64,000 nucleotides of DNA from CALMEC01 sp964434425 (GCA_964434425.1 CAYSVH010000010.1:1-64000); one strand, 5' to 3'; shown: positions 15,588 through 24,253, counted from the stretch's first letter. Numbers and translations: made by a program. Notes: generated from the letters alone by a model not told the origin.

Positions 15588-16451
15588 TCAGCCCTCCTGC
15601 TGGATCCGGTTGAACTCCTCGAGCGTGGTGGCGAACCGGTGGGCACCGCTGCCGTCGGTCTTGGCGACGTAGTAGAGGTACCCGTGCTCCGCGGGATTCG
15701 CCGCCGCGGCGAGGCTCGCGGATCCGGGGTTCGCGATCGGCCCGGGCGGCAACCCCGGGAACCGCCGGGTGTTGTACGGCGAGGACGAACGCAGGTCCCG
15801 TCCGTTCAGCTGACGCCAGGAACCGATGGCGTACTGCACCGTCGCGTCGATGTCGAGGCGCATGCCCTGGCGCAGGCGGTTGTAGATCACCCCGGCCACG
15901 ATCGGCCGCTCGGTCGGCACGCGCACCTCACGCTCGATCATGGACGCGATCGTGACCACGTCGAACTCGGTCAGATTCCGGGCCCGCGCATAGCTCATGT
16001 CGACCTTCGCCATCTCGCGCGAGAATGCCCGGACCTGCTGGTCCACGAGGAAGTCGACCGTCGTCTCGGTGCCGATCTCGTAGGTCGCGGGAAACAGATA
16101 CCCCTCGAGCGACGTCGGCTCCTTGCGACCGGTCAGCTGTGCCCCCCGGGCCGAGGGGGCCGTGAGCTGCAGGTACCGTTCGGCCGACAGGCCGGTCTCC
16201 CGGCCGAGGATCTGCGCCATCTCCTCCCGGCGGATCCCCTCGGGGAACACGAGCTTCTGGAGCGGCGGTTCGGTGCTCGTGGGCGTCGTCGCCTCCGGTT
16301 CGTTGCGCCAGCCCGTGGCGAAGCCCGAGACCACGACGGCACCCACCAGCATGACGATCATGAGGACGACCAACCGCCGACGTCCGCGGCGGCGGCGTGA
16401 CCGGCCGGCGGGCGGCGGATTCCCGTCCGGACGTGGTCGACGCGAGCTCAT
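15588..16451 (-). CDS. mltG: Endolytic murein transglycosylase MltG
   Basis: YceG/MltG cleaves nascent peptidoglycan glycan strands at the membrane. The 287-residue protein has a basic N-terminus, one transmembrane helix (about 27-45) and the YceG domain with the catalytic Glu in SLEGYLFPATY (Glu116). Conserved MIERE (171-175) and the C-terminal SPYNTRRFPGLPPGPI-NPG block are present. It is shorter than E. coli MltG and lacks a LysM region. ATG at 16451 overlaps the ruvX stop codon (ATGA), which favours it over the upstream start. Confidence 0.95.
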   Translation of the reverse strand: MSSRRPRPDGNPPPAGRSRRRRGRRRLVVLMIVMLVGAVVVSGFATGWRNEPEATTPTSTEPPLQKLVFPEGIRREEMAQILGRETGLSAERYLQLTAPSARGAQLTGRKEPTSLEGYLFPATYEIGTETTVDFLVDQQVRAFSREMAKVDMSYARARNLTEFDVVTIASMIEREVRVPTERPIVAGVIYNRLRQGMRLDIDATVQYAIGSWRQLNGRDLRSSSPYNTRRFPGLPPGPIANPGSASLAAAANPAEHGYLYYVAKTDGSGAHRFATTLEEFNRIQQEG

Positions 16452-16840
16452 TGCGCCGCCAGATACGCCTCGAGGAGGACGCATGCGGCCAGACTGTCGA
16501 CGCTGGAGGCGCTACCCGACTCCGTCGCGCGCCGCCGGGCCTCGACGGTGCTCAGTCGCTCGTCGACGAACTCCACCGGCAGACCGGTCCGGTCGTGGAG
16601 ATCGGCGGCGAAGAGCCGGGCGGCCTGCGCCTGCGGGCCCTCGCGTCCGGAGAGAAGCCGGGGGTCGCCGATCACGATCAGCTCCGGATCCTCCTGGCCG
16701 AGGACCGTGTCCAGCCGCCGCCTGCCGGAGGGGCTCCCCACCCGCGAGATCGGAGGAAGAGGACGGACGATCGTGCCCGACGGGTCGCTCACGGCCACCC
16801 CGGTTCGCGCCCGCCCGTGGTCTAGTGCGAGGACCTTCAG
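16448..16840 (-). CDS. ruvX: Putative pre-16S rRNA nuclease RuvX/YqgF
   Basis: RNase H-fold nuclease of the YqgF family, implicated in 16S rRNA 5' maturation. The 130-residue protein has the N-terminal strand VLALDHGRARTGVAVSD with its catalytic Asp, GREGPQA, DERLSTVEA and the C-terminal VDSLAACVLLEAYL. There is no ATG or GTG before the conserved first strand. The only suitable start is CTG at 16840, which overlaps the alaS stop (CTGA) exactly like the ATGA overlaps nearby. A GTG downstream (16798) would delete the first catalytic strand. Confidence 0.88.
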   Translation of the reverse strand: MKVLALDHGRARTGVAVSDPSGTIVRPLPPISRVGSPSGRRRLDTVLGQEDPELIVIGDPRLLSGREGPQAQAARLFAADLHDRTGLPVEFVDERLSTVEARRRATESGSASSVDSLAACVLLEAYLAAQ

Positions 16841-19392
16841 GCGGTGCGCTCCCCAACGTGTTCACGGGCCGCCGTGAGCGCGGCGGAGAGCCCCGAGGGG
16901 TCCTTCCCGCCCGCGCGGGCCATCGTGGGACGTCCTCCCCCACCGCCACCGACGAGCGGCGCGATGGTGGAGATGATGTCCCCGGCGGACACCCCGGCCT
17001 CAACGGCGGCACCGTCAAGGTTCGCCACGAGGAGGGCCTTGCCGTCGACGGCGGCCCCCAGCACCACGACCGCCCCGGCGCCGACCTTCGCCTTCACCGT
17101 GTCACTCGCGGCGAGAAGCGCGTCCATGTCGGGCACGTCGATCTGCGTCGCGACGACGGCCGTGGGTCCCACGGCCTCGCTCGACGCCGCGACGGCATCC
17201 AGGTCCAGGGACGAGCGACGCGCCTCCCTGAGCTCCGATTCGAGCTCCCTGATGCGTGACTCGCGGTCCGCGAGCCGATCGGAGAGCTCACGTTCGCGTT
17301 CGCGGTACCACTCGACGACGCCATCGCCGGTGAGCGCCTCGATCCGGCGCGTGCCCGATCCGATGCCGCCCTCGTGCACGATCATGAACGCGCCGATGTC
17401 GCCGGTCCGCCGCACGTGCGTGCCGCCGCAGAGCTCGCGGGAGTAGTCACCGGCGGTGACGACCCGCACCCGCTCACCGTACTTCTCGCCGAACAGGCCG
17501 ATGGCACCGAGGGCGTCGGCCTCGGCCCGCGGCATCTCCTCCCAGGTCACCTCGGTGTCCTCGCCGATGCGGCCGTTCACCATCTCCTCGATGGTCGCCC
17601 GCTGCTCCTCGCTCATGCGCTCGCCGAGAGTGAAGTCGAACCGCAGCTTGTCGGGTCCGACGTACGAGCCGGCCTGATGCGTGGTGGTGCCGAACACGCT
17701 GCGAAGTGCCCAGTGGAGCACGTGCGTGGCCGTGTGATTGGCCTGGGTCGCCCGGCGTGTGGCGGCCGTCACGGTGGCGGTGACCTCGTCGCCCGGCGCC
17801 AGTGCCCCGACCACCCGCAGGCGGACCACCTGGTCGTCGCCGACGCGGTACACCTCGGCCACCTCACCCGCGCCGTTCGGACCGACGACCTCGCCGTCGT
17901 CCGACACCTGGCCGCCGCCCTGCGCGTAGAACGGGCTCTCGGCGAGCTTCACGAGGACCTCGCCGTCCTCCAGCTCGTCCAGCGCCGTGATCGTGGTCCG
18001 GACGTCAAGCCGGTCGAACCCGACGAACACCGTGGGCGTCGCGGCCGACGACACCAGGACCGCGGCACGACCGGCACCCTCGTCCTGCTCCTTCGCCTGG
18101 GCCGCACGGGCACGCTCGCGCTGCTCGTCCATGAGCGCCTCGAATCGCTCCGTGTCGACACCGCGCCCCGCGGCCTCGGCGGCGTCGAGGGTGAGGTCGA
18201 GCGGGAAGCCGAACGTATCGTGAAGGCGGAAGGCAGCGTCGCCGCTGACGTCACCGGATCCCTCGGCGATGATCTGGTCGAGCATCTTCTTGCCCTGCGA
18301 GAGGGTGCGGGCGAACTGCTCGGCCTCGACGCCCACCACGTCGGCGATGGTCGACCGGCGCTCCACCAGCTCGGGGTAGGCGTCGCCCCACAGCGACACC
18401 ACCTCACCGGAGAGGTCCACGAGGTCGGACGGCTGGAGGCCGATGGCCTGGGCCTCGGCCATGGCGCGACGAAGGACGCGCCGAAGGATGTAGTCGCGCC
18501 CCTCGTTGCCGGGGCGCACCCCGTCGCTGATGAGGAAGGTCATGCCGCGTCCGTGGTCGGCCAGGACGCGCAGCGCGCGGTCGTCGCGGGCGTTGGCCCC
18601 GTAGCGACGTCCGCTGGTGCCGGTGGCCCACTCGATGAGCGGCCAGAACGCGTCGGTCTCGAAGACGGAGTCCTTGCCCTGGATGATTGCGGCGATCCGC
18701 TCGAGCCCCGCGCCCGTGTCGACGTTCTGCGCGGGAAGGTCGGCGAGCGCCCCGTCGGCGCCGCGGTCGTACTGCATGAACACGAGGTTCCAGTACTCCA
18801 GGAAGCGGTCCGTGCCCGTGGCGGGACCGCCCTCCGGACCGAAGCTCGGGCCGCGGTCGATGTAGAGTTCGGTGTTGGGCCCGCAGGGGCCGGTGGGTCC
18901 GAGCTTCCAGAAGTTGTCGGGGTCTCCCAGGGCCTGGATGCGCTCCCGGGGGATCCCGTGGCCGACCCAGTACTCGATGGCCTCGTCGTCGGCGGGGACT
19001 CCGGGCATGCCCTCGAACACCGTGATCCAGATCTGTTCCGGGTCGAAGCCGAACACCTCGGTCGAGACCTCCCACCCGAAGCGGATGGCATCCCGTTTGA
19101 AGTAGTCGCCGAACGAGAAGTTGCCGAGCATCTCGAAGAAGGTGAGGTGACGGGCCGTGCGCCCCACCTGGTCGATGTCCGGGGTGCGGAAGCACTTCTG
19201 GCAGCTGGTGGCCCGCGGCGACGGCGGTGCGGCCGTACCCAGGAAGTACTGCTTCAGCGGCTGCATGCCGGCGATCGTGAGCAGAACGGTCTCGTCGTCC
19301 TCATACGGGACGAGGGAGGCCGACGGCACGATGCGGTGCGCGTTCCCCTCGAAGTACCGGAGGAACCTTTGGCGGATCTCGTGGGTCGTCAT
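16837..19392 (-). CDS. alaS: Alanyl-tRNA synthetase
   Basis: Class II synthetase charging tRNA-Ala. The 851-residue protein has the catalytic core starting MTTHEIRQRFLRYFEGNAH, the motif CQKCFRTPDID, the editing domain zinc site (HTATH and CGGTHV), a coiled-coil segment rich in Arg/Glu (about 700-735) and the C-terminal DHHA1 domain with the Gly-rich VGGGGGGRP. ATG 19392 begins the conserved domain; the longer open frame upstream is a shadow. A -10 box TAATCT lies 10 bp before it. Confidence 0.97.
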   Translation of the reverse strand: MTTHEIRQRFLRYFEGNAHRIVPSASLVPYEDDETVLLTIAGMQPLKQYFLGTAAPPSPRATSCQKCFRTPDIDQVGRTARHLTFFEMLGNFSFGDYFKRDAIRFGWEVSTEVFGFDPEQIWITVFEGMPGVPADDEAIEYWVGHGIPRERIQALGDPDNFWKLGPTGPCGPNTELYIDRGPSFGPEGGPATGTDRFLEYWNLVFMQYDRGADGALADLPAQNVDTGAGLERIAAIIQGKDSVFETDAFWPLIEWATGTSGRRYGANARDDRALRVLADHGRGMTFLISDGVRPGNEGRDYILRRVLRRAMAEAQAIGLQPSDLVDLSGEVVSLWGDAYPELVERRSTIADVVGVEAEQFARTLSQGKKMLDQIIAEGSGDVSGDAAFRLHDTFGFPLDLTLDAAEAAGRGVDTERFEALMDEQRERARAAQAKEQDEGAGRAAVLVSSAATPTVFVGFDRLDVRTTITALDELEDGEVLVKLAESPFYAQGGGQVSDDGEVVGPNGAGEVAEVYRVGDDQVVRLRVVGALAPGDEVTATVTAATRRATQANHTATHVLHWALRSVFGTTTHQAGSYVGPDKLRFDFTLGERMSEEQRATIEEMVNGRIGEDTEVTWEEMPRAEADALGAIGLFGEKYGERVRVVTAGDYSRELCGGTHVRRTGDIGAFMIVHEGGIGSGTRRIEALTGDGVVEWYRERERELSDRLADRESRIRELESELREARRSSLDLDAVAASSEAVGPTAVVATQIDVPDMDALLAASDTVKAKVGAGAVVVLGAAVDGKALLVANLDGAAVEAGVSAGDIISTIAPLVGGGGGGRPTMARAGGKDPSGLSAALTAAREHVGERTA

Positions 19393-19402
19393 TCGACAGC
19401 CC

Positions 19403-19408
19403 AGATTA
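19403..19408 (-). promoter_or_regulatory. -10 box of alaS
   Basis: TAATCT on the minus strand, 10 bp before the ATG. No clear -35. Confidence 0.45.
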
Positions 19409-19487
19409 GCGGGTTGTCCCCGACGGTCCCGGTCCGCCCGCCGTGATCCCTCGAAACGAGAGGGCGTCCGAGACGACCCGATTGCCG

Positions 19488-19706
19488 CTAACCCGGAGGG
19501 ATGTGCGGCTGGGCGAACCGGGCCGCGAACCGCTCCTCCTCGGCGGTACCAGCGCGCTTCCCGGCCGCGACGGCGTCGCTGAGGTCCTCGCGCAGGGCCC
19601 GGATCTCGGCGGGTAGGCGTTCCGGCCACTGAAGCGGGTCGCGGGCACCGCGCGACCAGAGCCATCCGGCGACCAGGGCGGCGACCCCGAGGACGAACCG
19701 GATCAT
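19488..19706 (-). CDS. Small hypothetical membrane-anchored protein
   Basis: 72 residues: MIRFVLGVAALVAGWLWSRG forms one N-terminal hydrophobic helix, followed by a charged, probably helical tail. Its ATG overlaps the stop of the DUF948-like gene (ATGA), so it is the next cistron of the mnmA operon. Small proteins of this type follow DUF948 genes upstream of alaS in actinobacteria; no function is known to me. Confidence 0.7.
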   Translation of the reverse strand: MIRFVLGVAALVAGWLWSRGARDPLQWPERLPAEIRALREDLSDAVAAGKRAGTAEEERFAARFAQPHIPPG

Positions 19707-20913
19707 CGTGCGGGATCCTTCTTGGGCAGCGCCCAGTCGATCATGGACGCACTGGGGCCGCGTCGAGGCCTCTCGGGCGCGCTGGGTGGCGGCTGCCGAG
19801 GCGGCGCGGGCTGTGGAGCCGACGGCGCAGCGACCGGGGCCGGCGCCGCGGGCGGTGGCGCCGGCGTTGCGACAGGAGCCGGAGGCGTCGGCGGAGCCGG
19901 ATACGGCGGCGCGGGGGTCGCTGCGGGGGGNNNNNNNNNNNNNNNNNNNNNNNNNNNNNNNNNNNNNNNNNNNNNNNNNNNNNNNNNNNNNNNNNNNNNN
20001 NNNNNNNNNNNNNNNNNNNNNNNNNNNNNNGAGCCGGAGGCGTCGGCGGAGCCGGATACGGCGGCGCGGGGGTCGCTGCGGGGGGAGCACTGACCGGAGC
20101 CGGAGGTGCCGGCGGCACCGGATACGGCGGCTCGGGGGTCGCTGCGGGGGGCGCACTGACCGGAGCCGGAGGTGCCGGCGGCGCCGGCGCTGCGACAGGA
20201 GCCGGAGGTGCCGGCGGAGCCGGATACGGCGGCGCGGGGGTCGCTGCGGGGGGAGCACTGACCGGAGCCGGAGGTGCCGGCGGCACCGGATACGGCGGCT
20301 CCGCGGTGGTCACCGGCGATGTAGGCGGGGCCGTGGGAGGCGCGGGCGCCGTCGGATACGGCGACTCGGGGATGGCCGGCGCCGCGGCGGGTGCGGGTGC
20401 GGGTGCCGCGGGTGCGGCAGCGGCCGTCTGTTCACGAAGGGCCGCCGCTTGTGCCATGTACTCCTCGCGCACGTCCTGCGCGGTCGGTGGCGGTGGCGGG
20501 GTGGCCGCGGTGGCTGCGGCACGTGCATCGGCCTCGTCCGGTCCGGCCTGACGGCGCGCACGGAACGTGGCGAACGCCTCCTTGGCCGCCGCGGCGAGCC
20601 CGCTGGCCTTCTTGACCGGCGCGACCGCCGCGTGGGACAGCGTGGTCACGGTCTTCTCGGCGCCCTTGGTCGCATTGACCGCCGTGACCATGATCTCGTC
20701 GACGCGGGCGAGCTCGAGGTTGATGCCGTCCACCGTGCCCTGGGCGCGCGTCAGGATCGGGACGATCTCATCGGTCATCGACCCCACGGTCCGTCCGAGC
20801 CGTCCGAGGAGGGCACCGAGCTTGATGCACACGAAGAGGATCCCCACACCCGCGAGGATGAGGAAGATCGACAGCGATCCTCGTAGAACGTCTCCCCAGT
20901 CGATGCTTCCCAC
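19703..20913 (-). CDS. DUF948-like membrane protein with Pro/Ala repeat tail, interrupted by assembly gap
   Basis: GTG 20913 starts 2 bp after the mnmA stop. One transmembrane helix lies at about 12-33, then a DUF948-like helical region (to ~125) and a Pro/Ala-rich tail built from 22-residue repeats (66 bp) of the type PPYPxPPAPPAPVSAPPAATP. The 100-N gap falls in these repeats. As written, the frame after the gap is wrong. If the identical 55-bp flanks are merged, the frame closes exactly and the protein ends ...SASMIDWALPKKDPAR at 19703, overlapping the next ATG, with 351 residues. The true repeat number is unknown. Confidence 0.8.
19931..20030. other. Assembly gap (100 N) inside 66-bp tandem repeats
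   Basis: Both flanks carry the same 55-bp sequence (19876-19930 and 20031-20085), a repeat unit. The gap is a scaffolding placeholder, not a measured length. Confidence 0.97.
20031..20305. repeat. 66-bp tandem repeats encoding a Pro/Ala-rich tail
   Basis: Units begin GAGCCGGAGG at 20031, 20097, 20163 (truncated, 36 bp), 20199 and 20265, and one more lies left of the gap at 19876. Unit length is 22 codons, so copy-number change keeps the frame. Confidence 0.85.
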
Positions 20914-20915
20914 GC

Positions 20916-22361
20916 CTACCGTCCCTGACCTCGAATGGTGCCCGCCGCGACCAGTCGTCCATCCCGGTACAGAGCGGCGGTCTGCCCCGGTGCGACGCCG
21001 GCGGCCGGGTCGATCAGCTCGACGGAGAGTCCCGACGAGGTCGGTCGCGCACGGCCCCTCAGCGCCCCGCCACCGTAGCGCACGCGCACGTCCAGCGCAG
21101 CATCCTGCAACGGCTCGTGCGTGACGACGTCGTCCAGTTCGAGCCTCCGGAGCTCCAGCTCGTCGCGGGTACCGACGGTCACCGTGTTGGTGTCGGCGTC
21201 GGTGGCCACGACGTAGAGCGGATCATCGGCGGCGACACCGATCCCGCGTCGCTGCCCGATGGTGAACCGCCAGTATCCCTCGTGTTCTCCGACGACCGTG
21301 CCGTCGGTCCTGACGATGTCGCCCGCGGTCGGGGGCATGCCGGCGTAGCGCTCGAGGAAGGGCACGTAGCCGCCGACGCCCACGAAGCAGACCTCCTGGC
21401 TCTCGACGGCGTCGGCCGCGGGCAGATCCAGGTCGCGGGCGATCTGGCGGACACGGGGCTTGACGAGGTCGCCCAGCGGCAGCTCGAGGCGGCGGATGGT
21501 GTCGGTGCCGAGGCGCGAGAGCATGTAGCTCTGGTCCTTGGCGCCGTCCACGGCCCGGGCGATGGTGCCGTCGACGACGCGTGCGTAGTGGCCCGTCGCC
21601 ATCCGGCGGGCACCGACGAGGGCCGCGAACTCGCGGAGGATCGTGAAGCGCACCGTTCCGTTGCACGTGACGCAGGGATTGGGTGTGACGCCGCGTCGGT
21701 ATCCGGTCACGAACGATTCGACCACACCGGTCCGGAATCGCTCGGCGGCGTCGATCGTGATGTGCGGGATGCCCAGGGTGTGCGCCGTCCGGCGGGCCAG
21801 CTGGACCGTCTCGGGTGAGCAGCACGAACGCTCCGCGCGAACGGCGGACGGATCGTGCCACAGGCGCATGGTGACGCCCACCACGTCGAATCCGCGGTCC
21901 AGGAGCCGTTCGGCGGCGACCGCGCTGTCGACGCCGCCGCTCATGGCGACGGCCACGCGACGTCCCGCGAGCGGGACGCCCGGATCGCCCAGCCGGTCGG
22001 AGTACCAGCGTTCGAGCCCGCGGGCGAGGGCGTCGATGACCATGTCGGCCGCGTGTCGCCGCTCGACGCCGAGACCGCCCAGGGAGTCCGCGAGGTCGTC
22101 GGCCGAGACGGCGCAGGCGTCGAGGACGCCCATGCCCCGCACGCGGGCGCACAGGGCGCTGGCGGCGGCGAGCGAGGTGCCGCACCCGGTGGCGCGGAAG
22201 CCGATGTCGGCGATGCGCCCCCCGTCGATGCGCAGATCGATCTCGACGGCGTCACCGCAGGCGATCGCACCGGCGGTGCCGGTCACGTCGGGATCGGGCA
22301 GCCCGCCCGCGCCGACGGGCAGCGCCAGATGTCGCATGAGGTTCTCGTGGTACGGGGGCAC
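20916..22361 (-). CDS. mnmA: IscU-like domain fused to tRNA 2-thiouridylase MnmA
   Basis: MnmA makes 2-thiouridine at wobble U34 of Lys, Glu and Gln tRNAs. The MnmA part (about 130-481) has the PP-loop SGGVDSA (141-147), NPCVTCN with candidate catalytic Cys (230/233) and SQEVCFVG with the second Cys. Residues 1-120 are an IscU/NifU-type scaffold domain with Cys35 (ACGD) and Cys60 (TGCG). The third ligand position, normally Cys after ERxH, is Ala (ERRHAAD). The fusion would join sulfur or Fe-S supply to thiolation. The GTG start lies 6 bp after a TAGCCT box. No cysteine desulfurase gene is adjacent in this window. Confidence 0.93.
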   Translation of the reverse strand: MPPYHENLMRHLALPVGAGGLPDPDVTGTAGAIACGDAVEIDLRIDGGRIADIGFRATGCGTSLAAASALCARVRGMGVLDACAVSADDLADSLGGLGVERRHAADMVIDALARGLERWYSDRLGDPGVPLAGRRVAVAMSGGVDSAVAAERLLDRGFDVVGVTMRLWHDPSAVRAERSCCSPETVQLARRTAHTLGIPHITIDAAERFRTGVVESFVTGYRRGVTPNPCVTCNGTVRFTILREFAALVGARRMATGHYARVVDGTIARAVDGAKDQSYMLSRLGTDTIRRLELPLGDLVKPRVRQIARDLDLPAADAVESQEVCFVGVGGYVPFLERYAGMPPTAGDIVRTDGTVVGEHEGYWRFTIGQRRGIGVAADDPLYVVATDADTNTVTVGTRDELELRRLELDDVVTHEPLQDAALDVRVRYGGGALRGRARPTSSGLSVELIDPAAGVAPGQTAALYRDGRLVAAGTIRGQGR

Positions 22362-22367
22362 CCGACG

Positions 22368-22373
22368 AGGCTA
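22368..22373 (-). promoter_or_regulatory. -10 box of the iscU-mnmA operon
   Basis: TAGCCT exactly 6 bp before the GTG start, predicting a leaderless mRNA. Confidence 0.55.
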
Positions 22374-22427
22374 GATGATTCAGTCCCTGGAGATCATGGA
22401 TTTCGGAGTGCGCGGAATCGCTCATTC

Positions 22428-22625
22428 AGATGGTTGACTCCACGAGATCGTGGATGTGGGGTGCGTCACCGGCGGATGCGGGGTGACGCCGGGCGCCGAA
22501 GGGCATGCTGGTTCGCCTGTTCGCGTCGCCCGGTGGCTGGCCTGGGGCGGGCGGGTGGATCGGTGTGGCGCATCCGCGCCACCGGGGGCACACGCCACGC
22601 CGCGAGATCGTGGAATCACCCATCC
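22428..22625. repeat. Dispersed inverted-repeat element, copy B (198 bp)
   Basis: Ends AGATGGTTGACTCCACG and CGTGGAATCACCCATCC. The internal core GGGCATGCTGGTTCGCCTGTT and the palindromic GGATGCGG/GCATCCGC segments match copies A, C and D. It lies 55 bp upstream of the -10 box of iscU-mnmA. Confidence 0.85.
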
Positions 22626-23086
22626 GGTACCGGTTCGGCCGTGCCGTGTCCCCTTCGTACGACCGAATCCCTCCGGCGACACCACGAGCGAACCACCACC
22701 GAGACCGGGCATTCATGCCGTCGGCACGGGCACCAACGATGGCGAGGCAGGCTCACGTGGAGGTCGAGGCTCCGTGATCTGACCCCGGCGGGTGTCGCTG
22801 CCACCGGACCGTCACGGGTATCCACACCGTGAGGGTTCTGGTTCCCCATCGTGCCGTGCTGGACGATGTGATTGGGCCTGCGTTAGCAGGTGGGTGGCGT
22901 GCACCCTGCCGCGATGCGACCTGATGACCCCGCCTCCCGTTTCAATCGTGTTGGCTCAACTCGCGTCGCCAGCACGAACACGATCGGGTAAGAGCGACCG
23001 TACGCCCTTCGGTCCGGGTTATCAAGCTCCGACGCGAGGCGGTGACACTCGGCACCGCCTCGCGTGACCCACCCGTCCACGAAATC
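22626..23086. other. Gene-free region with two further inverted repeats
   Basis: No convincing coding sequence on either strand. It contains an 8-bp stem ATCGTGTT / AACACGAT around 22946-22985 and an 11-bp perfect stem GCGAGGCGGTG (23034-23044) / CACCGCCTCGC (23053-23063). It could hold a small RNA or be decayed sequence. Confidence 0.4.
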
Positions 23087-23115
23087 GCGATGGGCCTCCT
23101 TCGGAGGCCCATCGC
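23087..23115 (-). terminator. Intrinsic terminator of the 23141 gene
   Basis: 13-bp perfect stem GCGATGGGCCTCC, 3-nt loop, then ATTTCG on the minus strand; 25 bp past the stop codon. Confidence 0.85.
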
Positions 23116-23140
23116 CGCACATCGTCAAGTGGCGCCCGCG

Positions 23141-24253
23141 CTAACAGATCCTGTCGGGCTTCGGGACGGCCTCGGCGGTGGAGCCGGGCTTGGCGTCCGT
23201 CGTGTACTCGAGGCGGAAGCGCTTCGCCGACACCGACAGCACGTGGTTCGTCGCACGGTCGATCGTGTAGGTGGCGGTGCCGAAGCCGTAGTAGCCGGCC
23301 TTGTCCGTCACGGCGATGCGGACCTTGCCGGGGGCCGCGGCTGCCTTGGCGCCCTTGGCCGCCTTCGCGCCCTTGGCGGCGGGAGCCGCTCCGATCACAC
23401 GCGGCGGTCCGACGACGACGCCGGCCAACGGGATCATGGGGACGTTGGTCGCCTGACGCACGCGGGCGCTGGTGTCGCGGATCCAGCACGTCGCACCGAT
23501 CGGCTTGGTGTACATGCCGGTGCGGTTGAGGATGAGGTCGACGGGCACGCCGTCGCCGGTGGTCGTCTTGCCCGTCGCTCCCGCGGTGCGGCCCTTGCTG
23601 AGACGCCAATCCATCTCGAGACGACCGGCGGGGGTGCCCGCGATCGAGCCGGTGCCCGAGACCTTGACGTTCGGGATCTTCGCGTACTGCGCGTTGACCT
23701 TGCGGATCATCTTCAAGGACGCAGCGTTGCCCGAGGGGGCGGTCGTGCGCTTGGGGATGGACATCGGCGTCGGGACCGCCATCTCGGCGTCGTCGATCGA
23801 CTGGGCGATCATCTCCTGGTCGACCAGGCCGCGCCAGGTGTTCGAGAGCTTCTTGTCGCGCTGGATGACCACGACGGTCGGCGTGGAGCGCACACCGAGG
23901 GCATCGGGGAGGTCGCCCAGATCCGAGGCGGAGGTGATGCGGAAGGTGAGGAACGACGTCCCGCGGTACTTGGTGGTCTTCTGGAGCGCCTGGATGCGCG
24001 ACCGCACGATCTCGTCCTCGGTCACGTTCGGCAGAAGGAACGTGACGACGACGGGACGATTGGTCTTGAGCGCCTTGGTGACGCTCGCGGGCGTATCCTT
24101 GCCCAGTTCCACCGGCTGTCCCGGGAGGGGACCGCCGAGCTCGCTGCCCTGACCGTGGGCGAGGGCGGGCATGACCGCCAAGACGCCCAGCCCGACCAGG
24201 GTTGCACGACGCAGGTGGCGCGAGACCTTTGGCTTTTCCGTGCCGATTGACAC
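23141..24253 (-). CDS. Secreted thioredoxin-fold-like protein without CxxC
   Basis: 370 residues. Residues 1-35 are a signal peptide (basic start, LVGLGVLAVMPALAHG). Residues 50-160 look like a thioredoxin fold: PVVVTFLLPNVTEDEIVRSR, TSFLTFRITSASDLGDLPDALGVRSTPTVVVIQ with the cis-Pro context STPT, but the CxxC of thioredoxins is replaced by LPNV. Residues 180-370 are a second domain, broken by an Ala/Lys-rich stretch, with a lone Cys in TCWIRD and Cys at the very C-terminus. A role outside the membrane is clear; the activity is not. GTG 24253 has GGAGG upstream. A sigma-28-like promoter links it to the pilus genes. Confidence 0.8.
   Translation of the reverse strand: MSIGTEKPKVSRHLRRATLVGLGVLAVMPALAHGQGSELGGPLPGQPVELGKDTPASVTKALKTNRPVVVTFLLPNVTEDEIVRSRIQALQKTTKYRGTSFLTFRITSASDLGDLPDALGVRSTPTVVVIQRDKKLSNTWRGLVDQEMIAQSIDDAEMAVPTPMSIPKRTTAPSGNAASLKMIRKVNAQYAKIPNVKVSGTGSIAGTPAGRLEMDWRLSKGRTAGATGKTTTGDGVPVDLILNRTGMYTKPIGATCWIRDTSARVRQATNVPMIPLAGVVVGPPRVIGAAPAAKGAKAAKGAKAAAAPGKVRIAVTDKAGYYGFGTATYTIDRATNHVLSVSAKRFRLEYTTDAKPGSTAEAVPKPDRIC

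Noticed and set aside
17374..19446. 690-codon plus-strand frame antisense to alaS
   Set aside because: Shadow of alaS; no start signal or family motif.
20031..20305. Regular 66-bp repeats, considered as CRISPR
   Set aside because: Units are contiguous, in frame, and encode Pro/Ala repeats; there are no unique spacers and no cas genes.
22792..23067. 91-codon frame after element copy B
   Set aside because: Cys/Arg-rich composition without ribosome site or similarity; it overlaps stable hairpins.
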